Part shown: in pieces, positions 1 through 7,043 of the stretch
Numbering within the stretch: the first letter of the stretch is position 1
Layout of the letters: every line of letters starts with the position of its first letter
Assembly (NCBI GenBank): GCA_001800005.1
Contig: MGUL01000092.1
Span: 8,084-25,285, forward strand
Direction: 5' to 3'
Origin: Elusimicrobia bacterium RBG_16_66_12
GTDB lineage: Bacteria; Elusimicrobiota; Elusimicrobia; UBA1565; UBA9628
DNA: 17,202 nucleotides
Made by a program: the position numbers and the translations under genes
The notes under the pieces: model-generated
Told to the model about the DNA's origin: nothing
Database searches by the model: none
The model's input: only the letters and a program-made list of their open reading frames with translations

Positions 1-734
1 TCAAGGGCCCGGCCGCGCGCCGAAGCGGAGGAGACGTCCACGGCCGAGGCCTGGGCCAGGATCGAAACGGGCAGAGTCGAGCCCTTCGTCGCGTAGAGTT
101 CGGCCTCTAGGCGCGCGGCCGCGCGCCAGGCGCCGGCCTGCGCGTCCGGCTCCACCGACGCGGCGATGCGCGCCAGCAGGAGCCAGTCCACGCCGCCGGC
201 CGCGGCCTCGACGACCGCCTCGGAGGCCGTCTTGGCTTTGAACGGCGCCGGGTTCAAGGGGTCGCGAGCGTCGGCCGCGGCGACTCCGCGCGTGATCAGG
301 GCCCGGCGCAGCGAATCGGCGACGGGGCCGATCCCATAGCCCCCGTCCGGCTCGGAGACGGCCAGCAGGACCCGGCTCTCCGCGTCGGCGAAGCCGGGCG
401 GGCGCAGCAGGCCCGAGGCGTCGAGAGCCGCGGCGAGCGCGTCGAGCCGAACCTCTATGACCGACTCTCCACGACCGGCAAGTCTCTCGCGGCCCGTGAA
501 GCGCTCGGGCCTGGCGAAGACCTTCTCCTCGAGCGCGGCGGATTTCTCCCGGAGCGCGGAGCCCGCGAAGAAGAGCGGCAGCGCCGCCTCGAGCGCCTGA
601 CGGCGCGCGGCGCGGGGCTCGAGCGCGGCGACGCGGACGGCCTCTCCCTCCGAGGTGGCGCCGGCGGACAGCCGGCCCCACGAACATCCGCCGATCCCGA
701 AGGACAGCGCGAGCGCGCCCAACACGCGCCTCAT
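1..734 (-). CDS. Uncharacterised lipoprotein, N-terminal part (runs off left edge)
   Basis: The frame opens at ATG 734-732, whose A is shared with the TGA of the upstream kinase gene (TGATG, 1-nt overlap). It stays open for 244 codons to the edge, so the C-terminus is missing. The protein starts MRRVLGALALSFGIGGCSWG: a short positively charged n-region, a hydrophobic stretch and a lipobox-like GIGGC with Cys17, so it is probably an exported lipoprotein. The mature part is Ala/Arg/Glu-rich. Residues about 125-244 have alternating strands and helices that loosely recall LPP20/FlgT-like envelope lipoproteins; I do not recognise a family with confidence. Coupling to the kinase suggests it belongs to the pilT-kinase unit. 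A different frame over positions 1-687 is also open but encodes an implausible Arg/Gly-rich product and is rejected. Confidence 0.72.
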   Translation of the reverse strand, partial: MRRVLGALALSFGIGGCSWGRLSAGATSEGEAVRVAALEPRAARRQALEAALPLFFAGSALREKSAALEEKVFARPERFTGRERLAGRGESVIEVRLDALAAALDASGLLRPPGFADAESRVLLAVSEPDGGYGIGPVADSLRRALITRGVAAADARDPLNPAPFKAKTASEAVVEAAAGGVDWLLLARIAASVEPDAQAGAWRAAARLEAELYATKGSTLPVSILAQASAVDVSSASARGRAL

Positions 735-2692
735 CAGGCGGCCGCCTCGTCGCGGGCGGCCGGGACCACGAAATGGAAGGTCGTGCCCTTGCCCAGATCG
801 GAATCGAGCCAGATCTTGCCGCCGTGCTTGGCGATCACCTCGCGGGCGATGGCCAGGCCCAGCCCCGTCCCCGGCGCGTTGACCTCGGCGCGGTTGGAGG
901 CGCGGTGGAAGCGCTCGAAGACCTTTTCGCGGTCCTCGGGAGGTATCCCGATGCCGTCGTCGGAGACCGAGACCATCAGGAACTCGCCCTTGTCCTGCGT
1001 CTCGAGACGGACGCGCCCGCGGGGACGCGTGAACTTCAGGGCGTTGGAGACCAGGTTGTCGACGACCAGGCCCAGCCAGCGCTCGTCGGCCACGGCCGCG
1101 GGCAAAGAGGGGTCGGGGCTCCAGACGATGGTCTTGTCCCCCTCGGCGGCCAGAGGCTGGTGGTTCTCGACGCTCTGCGTCACCAGTTCCGCCAGGTTCA
1201 GCGGGCGCAGGTCCATGCGCGCCCCGCTCTCCAGGCGCGAGAGGTCGAGCAGGTCCGAGACGAGCCCGGCCAGGCGCTTGGCGGCTGACTTCGCGATCTG
1301 AAGGAATTTCACTTGTTGTTCCGTGACGGGTCCGGTCTCGCCGTCGAGCATCACGCTCAGGAAACCCGTGATGGTGGTCAGCGGGGTCTTGAACTCATGA
1401 CTGACGGTCGAAACGAACTCATCTTTCATACGGTTGAGGGTGGCTAATTGTTCCGCGGTTTCTGAAAGTCGGCGGTTGAGCATCGCGGTTTCCACGAGGA
1501 TGGCGGCTTCTTCGGCGACCGCGCGGACCAGGGCGAGTTGCTCCTCCGCGAAGACATTCTTGCGCCGGCTGCCCACGCGCATGACGCCCAGCACGTGGTC
1601 CTCCACGACGAGGGGCACGGCCATCAGGGAATGGATGCTCCACAGCTTGGCGTAGCTGGCGATCGCGCCCGGGTCGTTCTGCGCGTCGCCGGTGACGAAC
1701 GGCTTGCGCGTCTTGAAGACCCTCACGGAGGAGGATCCCTCGTCTTTGAGGGAGATGCGGTAGAGCAGGTCCTCCCCCTCCACGCCGTAGGCTCCCGGCT
1801 GGGTGACCAGCTCGCCGCTCGTCTCGTCGAGGACCATGAAGGCGACCAGGTCGGCCTCCAGGGCCTTCGCGACGATCGCGACGATCGCGCCCAAAGACGA
1901 GGAGTGCCGTCCCGCCTGCGAGAGGGCCGAGGCCACGTCGTGGAGCGTCTTGACCTCCTTCGACTTGCGGATCAGGCGGTCATGGGTCTGGGTCAGTTCC
2001 TCCATCGCCGCGGAAAGCCCGCCCTGGAGGCGCTCGCGGGTCTCGAGGAGCCGGAGGATGCCCTCGGTCAGCGCCGCGGTCGCGCGCAAGGCCGCCGTGG
2101 CCATCACGAGGTCGGCGCGCGCGCCGGACAAGGACGGCCCGGGTCCGCACTGCGCCGCGACCAGGGCCCCGGCGCTTTCCTCGATCCGCCAGCCGTGCAC
2201 GGCGGCCGCCGTGTAGCCCAGGTCCGAGAGGACCTTGCCGAGAGGGTCGTCTGCGACCGGACCCGGACCCAGCTCCCAGACGGACTCGCCTTCCGACGAG
2301 CCTCGCCCCAACAGGAACGAGTCGAAGCGCAGCGACGACAAAGGCACGCGCGCCCACGCCCCGCCGCGATGGGCGAGGATGGCCCCGCCGCCGTCGGGAC
2401 GCCGGGCGACGACGGCCATCGCCAGGTCCGGATGCGAGAGGCGCAGGGCGTCCAGGATGCGTCCCGCGGCCTCGGCCAAGGCCTGGGCGGGGCGGCTGGC
2501 CAGGGCCTGAGCATCCATCAGGCGCGCGGCCAGATCCCGCGCGGCCTCCAGCTCCCCCTCCTTCTCGCGGAGGCGGCGCTCCATCGGCAGCTGGCGGCGG
2601 AAGACGAAAACCCACCAGACGGCCGCGGCCGTGAGCGTCGTCAGCACCGCGGCGGCCGCCGGCAGGCCGGCCGCGGAGGAGCTCATGACCAT
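734..2692 (-). CDS. Membrane-anchored GAF-domain sensor histidine kinase
   Basis: A 652-aa hybrid-less sensor kinase. One transmembrane segment (about residues 9-31) is followed by a basic/coiled-coil stretch (35-60), a region of about 65-215 that may be a degenerate sensory domain, and a second coiled coil (215-250). A GAF domain spans about 250-405. HisKA contains VSHEFKTPLT with phospho-acceptor His432. HATPase_c shows the N box (DNLVSNALKF, about 545-554), G1 (DDGIGI, 578-583) and G2 (GTGLGLA, 608-614). No receiver domain is attached and no response regulator is visible in the window. ATG 2692 (or the in-frame ATG at 2686) lies 7 nt after the stop of the DnaA-like gene. Longer upstream in-frame extensions would overlap that gene and read as low-complexity Arg/Ser/Pro, so I reject them. 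The GAF plus cytoplasmic layout suggests internal sensing, signal unknown. Confidence 0.93.
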   Translation of the reverse strand: MVMSSSAAGLPAAAAVLTTLTAAAVWWVFVFRRQLPMERRLREKEGELEAARDLAARLMDAQALASRPAQALAEAAGRILDALRLSHPDLAMAVVARRPDGGGAILAHRGGAWARVPLSSLRFDSFLLGRGSSEGESVWELGPGPVADDPLGKVLSDLGYTAAAVHGWRIEESAGALVAAQCGPGPSLSGARADLVMATAALRATAALTEGILRLLETRERLQGGLSAAMEELTQTHDRLIRKSKEVKTLHDVASALSQAGRHSSSLGAIVAIVAKALEADLVAFMVLDETSGELVTQPGAYGVEGEDLLYRISLKDEGSSSVRVFKTRKPFVTGDAQNDPGAIASYAKLWSIHSLMAVPLVVEDHVLGVMRVGSRRKNVFAEEQLALVRAVAEEAAILVETAMLNRRLSETAEQLATLNRMKDEFVSTVSHEFKTPLTTITGFLSVMLDGETGPVTEQQVKFLQIAKSAAKRLAGLVSDLLDLSRLESGARMDLRPLNLAELVTQSVENHQPLAAEGDKTIVWSPDPSLPAAVADERWLGLVVDNLVSNALKFTRPRGRVRLETQDKGEFLMVSVSDDGIGIPPEDREKVFERFHRASNRAEVNAPGTGLGLAIAREVIAKHGGKIWLDSDLGKGTTFHFVVPAARDEAAA

Positions 2693-2699
2693 GAGGGGT

Positions 2700-4442
2700 T
2701 CATGCCCTGGGCGGGTCCGGCGCGAAATCCAGATGGGCGTTGATGAAATGAGCCGGTATCTGGAGTCCGGCGTAAGGGACCCAGCCCAGGCGCACGCCCA
2801 GGCTCTCCAGGATGCGCCGCGCGGCGTGGGAGAACTCCGCGGAGCGCGGGCCCAACGGAGAGTCGGGGGGCGGGCCCACCACGATGGCGCGCGTGACGCC
2901 CGCCCGGTGGCACATCTCGCCGATGAGGAACGGAACGCCGAAGGGCTGGTTCGGGTCGTAGCTCTCCCAGAGCGCGTGACGGTAGGCCTGCGCGAAGCCG
3001 TTCTTGCCCCCCACCTCGTAGAAGAACGACGCGGCGTAGGGGCCCACGCCTTCCTTGCCCTTGGGGGCGATGACGGCCAAGGGCTCGGCCGACCCGCTGA
3101 GGACGGGGGCGACGAACTTGACGGCCGGCACCTCCTTGAGCGCCTCGGCCGCCCCTCCCAAGAGAGGTTCATAGATCAACGGCAGAAGGTCCGCGAGCGC
3201 CGAGGGCAGCGAAGCCTCCACGCGCTTCTTCCTGAAGATGGCCACGCGCCGCAGCCACAGGCCCAGATCCTGGTAGCCCCACGCGGACAGCTTCTCGTGG
3301 AGGAGCGAGATCTCCTCCGAGGCGAGCCCCGCGCCGACGCGATCCGAGGCCGCGGTGATGAGCTCCTTCTGCACGGCGGGGCTCGGGACCTTCAGGTCCA
3401 CGGACCAGCCTTTCGAGAAAGAGAACTTGAGCGCATCCTCCAAAGCGCCCAGGGACTTGGGCGGGAAGAGCGAAGTGATGACGACCTGGAGCTTCCGGTC
3501 GAAGAAACTCTTGAAGATCTTGGCCAGCGCGTCCTTGTTCGAGTCCGAGATCCCCAGCAGGTGGACGTCGTCGACGAGCAGGACCTTGGAGTCCGCGACC
3601 TTCTTGTCGATCTCCCCCATCGTCTTGGCGAGAGCGGCGGCGTTGACCGCGCGCGAGAGCCTCGCTCCCGAGGTGTGCAGGATGACGGCGTCGCCGAGCC
3701 CCTTGGAGAGGGCCGTGCCGATGGCTCCGAGAAGATGGGACTTCCCCGTCCCGGGGACGCCGTACAGGAAGAGGGGATTGTACATGGAGCCGGGCGAAGA
3801 GACGACGGACATGGCCGCGGCGTGAGCGAACCGGTTGTAGGCGCCCACCAGGAGCGTCTCGAAGGTCCAATCCTCGCGCAGGGGGATGACCACGGGCAAG
3901 GAAGACATCGAGAGGGGCGGCGGCACTGAGGCCGGCGCGGTCTCGGGGGCGGGCGGCGGCGTGAGCTGGACGACGGGAGCCGGCCCCGCGACAGGAGCGG
4001 GCGGGGGCGCGGCGGGCGGCGGCGGCGCCAACGGGATGACAGGGGTCGGGGTCTCAGCCGGAGCCGGGGCCGACAGGGTGATGGGGGGCGCGGCGGCCGG
4101 AATGCCGGACGGCGCCGCGGGTTCGAGCACGAAGGGCGTCGCCGCGGGCTTGAGCGCGGGGATTTCAGGCACGGACGGCATCGTCGCGGGCGGCGAGGTG
4201 GGCGCAGGCGGCGGAGAGACCTGCTTGAGCCAGGTCTCGAGCTTCGTTCTGGACGCCGGCTTCATGCGGTGCAGGACCAGGCTTAGATTGAAGCCCTCGG
4301 ATGAGAACGGCGTCGGACGCCCGAGCAGGGCTCCGAACTTCTTGAGCAGCGCGGCAACGTCCGCAGGGCTGCCCTGCAGCAGCAGTAAATGCCGCTCAGG
4401 ATCGCCCGGGGTCGGCGTGGCGCGGATCTCCCATCTCTCCAT
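2700..4442 (-). CDS. DnaA-like AAA+ ATPase with Pro-rich linker, no DnaA DNA-binding domain
   Basis: A 580-aa protein in three parts. An N-terminal domain (1-75) of unknown type is followed by a long Pro/Ala linker (about 76-180), then a DnaA/Hda-type AAA+ module (about 190-400). The module has the DnaA signature NRFAHAAA before the ATP site, Walker A GVPGTGKSHL (K234) and Walker B VLLVDDVHLLG (D291/D292). In the box VII region the two arginines of DnaA (R281/R285 in E. coli) are replaced by Ala337 and Ser341, so the arginine finger appears lost. The last 180 residues form another domain, not the DnaA HTH domain IV. Hence it is not the replication initiator; a regulator or motility-associated ATPase is more likely (inference). 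ATG 4442 overlaps the preceding stop by 1 nt (TGATG), indicating translational coupling. Confidence 0.85.
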   Translation of the reverse strand: MERWEIRATPTPGDPERHLLLLQGSPADVAALLKKFGALLGRPTPFSSEGFNLSLVLHRMKPASRTKLETWLKQVSPPPAPTSPPATMPSVPEIPALKPAATPFVLEPAAPSGIPAAAPPITLSAPAPAETPTPVIPLAPPPPAAPPPAPVAGPAPVVQLTPPPAPETAPASVPPPLSMSSLPVVIPLREDWTFETLLVGAYNRFAHAAAMSVVSSPGSMYNPLFLYGVPGTGKSHLLGAIGTALSKGLGDAVILHTSGARLSRAVNAAALAKTMGEIDKKVADSKVLLVDDVHLLGISDSNKDALAKIFKSFFDRKLQVVITSLFPPKSLGALEDALKFSFSKGWSVDLKVPSPAVQKELITAASDRVGAGLASEEISLLHEKLSAWGYQDLGLWLRRVAIFRKKRVEASLPSALADLLPLIYEPLLGGAAEALKEVPAVKFVAPVLSGSAEPLAVIAPKGKEGVGPYAASFFYEVGGKNGFAQAYRHALWESYDPNQPFGVPFLIGEMCHRAGVTRAIVVGPPPDSPLGPRSAEFSHAARRILESLGVRLGWVPYAGLQIPAHFINAHLDFAPDPPRA

Positions 4443-5101
4443 CAGGACTCTCCAGGCAGCAGCATCATGTCCACGATCACGTCCACCGCGGTCGCTTTTT
4501 TCTGAACGTCGCCGGGAGGCACGCCGCGGAACAGAACTCCCGCGCGGGCGCAGGCCTCGGAGAGTTCATCCGACTTCGCTTGAGACCAGCCATCCGTGAC
4601 CGCGAGCACGGCCACGGCTTTGGCCTGGCGGGCCTTCTCGAGGACCGCGTTGGGATCGCTCGCGTTGGCGACCTCCAGGCTCAGCACCTCGCGCAGGAAC
4701 AGCGGCTTCTTGGAGATGGTCCGCGCGGCCGAGGACAAGAAAGCGGCGAAGCTGTCCTTCGCCTCGACGCAGGAAGCGGTGTGGATGTAGGCCACGCGGC
4801 GGATCTGGTCTTTCGGCGTGCCCGCCGGAATATCCGCCGGAGGCGGGACAGCGGCCGGCTTGGGCGGCTCGGTCAGCCGCTTTTCGACGGCGAGTGGAGG
4901 CGGCACTTCCGCGCCCGATGGCGCGGTCGGCCGCTTTTCGACGGCGAGTGGAGGCGGCACTTCCGCGCCCGATGGCGCGGTCGGCTTCGGCGGGTTGGCC
5001 GGCGCGGGACCAGCCGCCGACCCGAGGTCGGAAAGGATGTCGTCCAGGTCGGAAAGGATTCCCTGGATGTCGTCAGGCCGGCTCTTAGGTTCGTCCGCCA
5101 T
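4442..5101 (-). CDS. Uncharacterised protein with acidic N-terminus, Pro-rich repeat linker and C-terminal alpha/beta domain
   Basis: A 219-aa protein I do not recognise. The N-terminus is acidic with a repeated leucine motif (ILSDLDDILSDLG, about 15-27), a candidate docking segment. Residues 30-95 are Pro/Ala-rich and contain an exact 18-residue duplication (40-57 and 58-75). Residues about 100-219 look like a Rossmann-like alpha/beta domain (VAYIHTAS, AVAVLAVTDGW, GVLFRGVPP). Its layout weakly resembles the C-terminal end of the DnaA-like protein encoded next. The start is ambiguous: TTG at 5107 overlaps the pilT stop (TTGA), while ATG 5101 gives MADEPKSRPDD, which I prefer on codon type; neither has a clear Shine-Dalgarno. 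Position between pilT and the DnaA-like gene suggests a motility or regulatory partner (inference). Confidence 0.8.
   Translation of the reverse strand: MADEPKSRPDDIQGILSDLDDILSDLGSAAGPAPANPPKPTAPSGAEVPPPLAVEKRPTAPSGAEVPPPLAVEKRLTEPPKPAAVPPPADIPAGTPKDQIRRVAYIHTASCVEAKDSFAAFLSSAARTISKKPLFLREVLSLEVANASDPNAVLEKARQAKAVAVLAVTDGWSQAKSDELSEACARAGVLFRGVPPGDVQKKATAVDVIVDMMLLPGES
4877..4984. repeat. Perfect 54-bp tandem duplication inside a coding region
   Basis: Two head-to-tail copies of the same 54 bp (4877-4930 and 4931-4984) appear identical at every base. Being 18 codons long, the duplication keeps the frame and repeats 18 residues (from PTAPSGAEV to LAVEKR) in the Pro-rich linker of the uncharacterised protein. 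Identity at silent positions indicates a recent slip or an ongoing length-variable locus. Confidence 0.95.
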
Positions 5102-5103
5102 CG

Positions 5104-6186
5104 TCAAGTCGCGCCGCTGAGCCCCTTCAGGCGCAGAGCCACGTCCTCCGGATTCGAAGCTTCCTCAAGGACGACCTTCTCGTCGATGAGCCCCTCGCCG
5201 TACAGGCGCAGGAGGTCCTGGTCGAACGTGTGCATGCCGTAGTAGGCGCCGTCCTCGAGGACCTTGCGCAGTTCCGTGGTCTTGCCCTCCAGTAGGTGCC
5301 GGCGCACGAGGCTGTTGCCGATGAGCACCTCCGTGGCGGGCAGGCGCCCCTTGCCGTCCTTGGCGAGGACCAGGCGCTGGCCGACCACGCCCTTCAGGCA
5401 GTTCGCCAGCTGCTGGCGGACCTGGGAGTGCTGGTGCTGGGGATGGGCGTCGACGACGCGGTCCACGGTCTGCGTGGCGTCGATGGTGTGGACGGTGGAG
5501 AGGACCAGGTGGCCGGTCTCGGCCGCGGAGATGGCGGCCTGCATCGTCTCTAGGTCCCGCATCTCGCCGATGACGACGACGTCGGGGTCCTGGCGCAGGA
5601 TGTGCTTGAGGGCGTGCGCGAAGGACCTGGTGTCCAGGCCGACCTCGCGCTGGACGATGGTGCTCTTATGGTCGGTGTGGTAGAACTCGATGGGATCTTC
5701 GATGGTGATGATGCGGCGCTGGTGGTTCTCGTTGATGAAGTGGAGGAAGCTGTTGAGGGTCGTGGTCTTGCCCGCGCCCGTGATGCCGGAGAAGAGGATG
5801 AGGCCGCGGCTCTCCGCGCCGAGCTTGGTGAGGGGGTCCACGGGGAGCTTCAACTCCGCGAAGGTGCGAAGCTTCATCGGAACCACGCGCAGGGTCAACC
5901 CCAGCGTCCCCTTCTGCCGATAGACGTTGATGCGGAAGCGCGCCACGCCCGCCAGGCTGTAGGCCAGATCCAGCTCCATCTCCCTCTCAAACTCCGCGGC
6001 CTGCTCCTTGCTCATCAGCTGGTAGGCGACGGTCTTGACATCGTCGGCCGTGAGCGCCGGGAGGTTGGTCGCCAGGATCATCGCTCCGCGCACGCGCAGG
6101 GCCGGCGCCGAATCCGCCTTGAAGTGGATGTCGGAGATGTCGTGCTCCACCATCTTGGAAAGCAGTTTTGTGATGTCGATAGGCAT
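5104..6186 (-). CDS. pilT: Type IV pilus twitching motility ATPase PilT
   Basis: A 360-aa hexameric secretion ATPase of the PilT/PilU retraction class. It would power pilus disassembly at the cytoplasmic face of the inner membrane. Visible are the N-terminal PAS-like PilT domain (DISDIHFKADSAP, about 16-28), Walker A GITGAGKTTT (K140/T141), an Asp box (TIEDPIEF), Walker B DPDVVVIGEMRD (catalytic E208) and the His box (STVHTIDAT). A C-terminal region follows with VRQQLANCLKGVVGQRL, the PilT equivalent of the AIRNLIRE segment. Length is typical. ATG 6186 is 9 nt after the preceding stop. A good promoter lies about 85 nt upstream inside the preceding gene, so pilT probably starts a separate unit with the Pro-rich protein, the DnaA-like ATPase, the kinase and the lipoprotein. 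No other pilus genes are in the window. Confidence 0.96.
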   Translation of the reverse strand: MPIDITKLLSKMVEHDISDIHFKADSAPALRVRGAMILATNLPALTADDVKTVAYQLMSKEQAAEFEREMELDLAYSLAGVARFRINVYRQKGTLGLTLRVVPMKLRTFAELKLPVDPLTKLGAESRGLILFSGITGAGKTTTLNSFLHFINENHQRRIITIEDPIEFYHTDHKSTIVQREVGLDTRSFAHALKHILRQDPDVVVIGEMRDLETMQAAISAAETGHLVLSTVHTIDATQTVDRVVDAHPQHQHSQVRQQLANCLKGVVGQRLVLAKDGKGRLPATEVLIGNSLVRRHLLEGKTTELRKVLEDGAYYGMHTFDQDLLRLYGEGLIDEKVVLEEASNPEDVALRLKGLSGAT

Positions 6187-6195
6187 GTGAATGGC

Positions 6196-6426
6196 TCACT
6201 CCCGAACGATCTCTATTCCCTGCAGCGTCAGCCCATCGAGCGCCAACGGGCTGATGATGGAATTCATTGGGATTGTAAGCCGTTTCCCCCCGGGCGTCAA
6301 CAGCTTTTTTATTTCGTATTCGGAAAGGAAGCGGCGGCCCTTCGGGCCCGGAGAAAACGCCGCCGCCGGCCTGCCTTTCGACAGGCCGGTGACGATGATG
6401 TCGACCAGATCGTCCCGGGTCAGCAC
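6196..6426 (-). CDS. Small BMC-associated protein resembling the N-terminal segment of EutQ/EutT
   Basis: A 76-aa protein starting at GTG 6426, 9 nt after the BMC-H stop with a GAGG 8 nt upstream. Residues 1-18 (VLTRDDLVDIIVTGLSKG) form a short amphipathic helix, followed by a Gly/Pro/Ala-rich linker. Residues about 33-76 (FLSEYEIKKLL, GKRLTIP, SIISPLALDGL, GIEIV) follow the pattern seen at the start of EutQ and of EutT-like proteins: an IT..I helix, a G-K-L strand, an ITP-A-D turn and a final GI-I strand. Helix plus linker plus small domain is the layout of encapsulated BMC proteins, so it may bind the shell lumen (inference). It closes the BMC operon and contains the pilT promoter. Function is unknown. 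Confidence 0.7.
   Translation of the reverse strand: MLTRDDLVDIIVTGLSKGRPAAAFSPGPKGRRFLSEYEIKKLLTPGGKRLTIPMNSIISPLALDGLTLQGIEIVRE
6272..6300 (-). promoter_or_regulatory. Predicted sigma-70-type promoter for the pilT unit
   Basis: Reading the minus strand, TTGACG (6300-6295) is followed by 17 nt and TACAAT (6277-6272); each hexamer differs from consensus at one base and the spacer is ideal. It lies inside the small EutQ/EutT-N-like gene. Transcription would start near 6265, giving an 80-nt leader before the pilT ATG. In a sequence this GC-rich such a match is unlikely to be casual, but it is within coding DNA and is a prediction only. Confidence 0.55.
6366..6389. other. Strong GC hairpin inside the small EutQ/EutT-N-like gene
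   Basis: CCGGCCTG (6366-6373) and CAGGCCGG (6382-6389) are perfect 8-bp inverted arms around an 8-nt loop. A second short hairpin (GGCCC-TTC-GGGCC) follows just downstream in the mRNA, near 6335-6350. Both fall in the linker-coding stretch. There is no U-run directly after either, so a standard terminator is not supported; an mRNA processing or stability element between the BMC and pilT units is possible. Confidence 0.45.
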
Positions 6427-6435
6427 GACGCGGCC

Positions 6436-6729
6436 TCAGAGCTTGATCGCGATTCGGTCGAGGTACTTTTCCAGATCGTCATGAGGGCGAGGGATGACGT
6501 GGACCGCGACGAGCTGTCCCACCTTCTGGGCCGCGGCCGCCCCCGCGTCCACCGCCGCGCGCACGGCGCCGACCTCGCCCCGGCAGAGGGTGGTCACCAG
6601 CCCGTCGCCGACCTTCTCGTAGCCGACCATCCGGACTTTCGCCGATTTGGCCATCGCGTCGGAGGCCTCGACCATCCCGGTGAAGCCCTTCGTCTCCACC
6701 AATCCCAGCGCTTCCTTGCTCTCGGACAT
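6436..6729 (-). CDS. BMC-H microcompartment shell hexamer protein (second copy)
   Basis: A 97-aa single-domain BMC shell protein of the PduA/EutM/CcmK class; hexamers tile the shell facets. Recognisable are ALGLVETKGF, VEASDAM, VRMVGYEKVGDGL and AVHVIPRPHDDLE. The pore loop is K39-V-G-D42-G, placing an Asp where PduA has Ser, so the pore should be more acidic than that of the other BMC-H in this operon. The C-terminus is short with no extra domain. An AGGAGG lies 6 nt upstream of the ATG, in the 9-nt gap after the zinc-ribbon gene. It is clearly paralogous to the BMC-H at 14603-14899. Placing a second major shell gene late in the operon may tune shell composition (inference). Confidence 0.95.
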   Translation of the reverse strand: MSESKEALGLVETKGFTGMVEASDAMAKSAKVRMVGYEKVGDGLVTTLCRGEVGAVRAAVDAGAAAAQKVGQLVAVHVIPRPHDDLEKYLDRIAIKL

Positions 6730-6738
6730 GCGTCCTCC

Positions 6739-7041
6739 TTACTTTGATTCCTCGTCCGTCATCCCGCGTTCCTCGGCGGTCACGTCCAGCACGGCATTGC
6801 AGCGCGTGCAGCGGCGCGCGGTGCTGTAGGTCCGCACGCACTCGTCGTCCTCGGGCCACCACTCCTCGAAGAACATCTCGACGCGCTTGTGGCAGGTCAG
6901 GCAGAACTTGTCGAGGCCCGCGCCGCAGCCGGCGCAGAACTTAGGCAGCGGCTCGTCCTTGCGCGTGTGCATGATCGCCCCGCAGACGCCGCACTGCAGG
7001 TCGATGGTGATCTTGTATTTGGCCGGCTTCTCTTTCGCCAT
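6739..7041 (-). CDS. Zinc-ribbon protein embedded in the BMC operon
   Basis: A 100-aa, probably cytosolic protein with nine Cys, eight of them in four CxxC knuckles: C17/C20, C36/C39, C47/C50 and C78/C81. This fits two zinc ribbons (or one double ribbon). The middle part is acidic and aromatic (VEMFFEEWWPEDDE, about 54-67), a possible protein-binding surface. It begins at ATG 7041, 2 nt after the deoC stop, with a GAAGGGG upstream, and ends 9 nt before the second BMC-H gene, so it is firmly inside the operon. I do not recognise a named family. Candidate roles are a shell or enzyme assembly factor or a metal/redox adaptor (inference only). It has no encapsulation-type helix and no signal peptide. 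Confidence 0.83.
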   Translation of the reverse strand: MAKEKPAKYKITIDLQCGVCGAIMHTRKDEPLPKFCAGCGAGLDKFCLTCHKRVEMFFEEWWPEDDECVRTYSTARRCTRCNAVLDVTAEERGMTDEESK

Positions 7042-7043
7042 GA

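Noticed and set aside
1..687. Minus-strand 228-codon frame at the left edge
   Set aside because: Arg/Gly-rich, no motif, start inside the lipoprotein gene. The frame starting at 734 has a lipobox and a TGATG junction and is open to the edge, so it is the real gene.
2693..3172. N-terminal extension of the histidine kinase
   Set aside because: It would lie wholly over the end of the DnaA-like gene and encodes low-complexity Arg/Ser/Pro; the kinase's membrane segment begins right after ATG 2692.
2700..4442. Calling the DnaA-like gene dnaA
   Set aside because: The arginine finger positions are changed and the C-terminal HTH DNA-binding domain is missing, while a long Pro-rich linker and a new C-terminal domain are present.
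6366..6389. Intrinsic terminator ending the BMC operon
   Set aside because: The hairpin is inside the coding region and is not followed immediately by a T-run; only a possible processing or stability element is supported.
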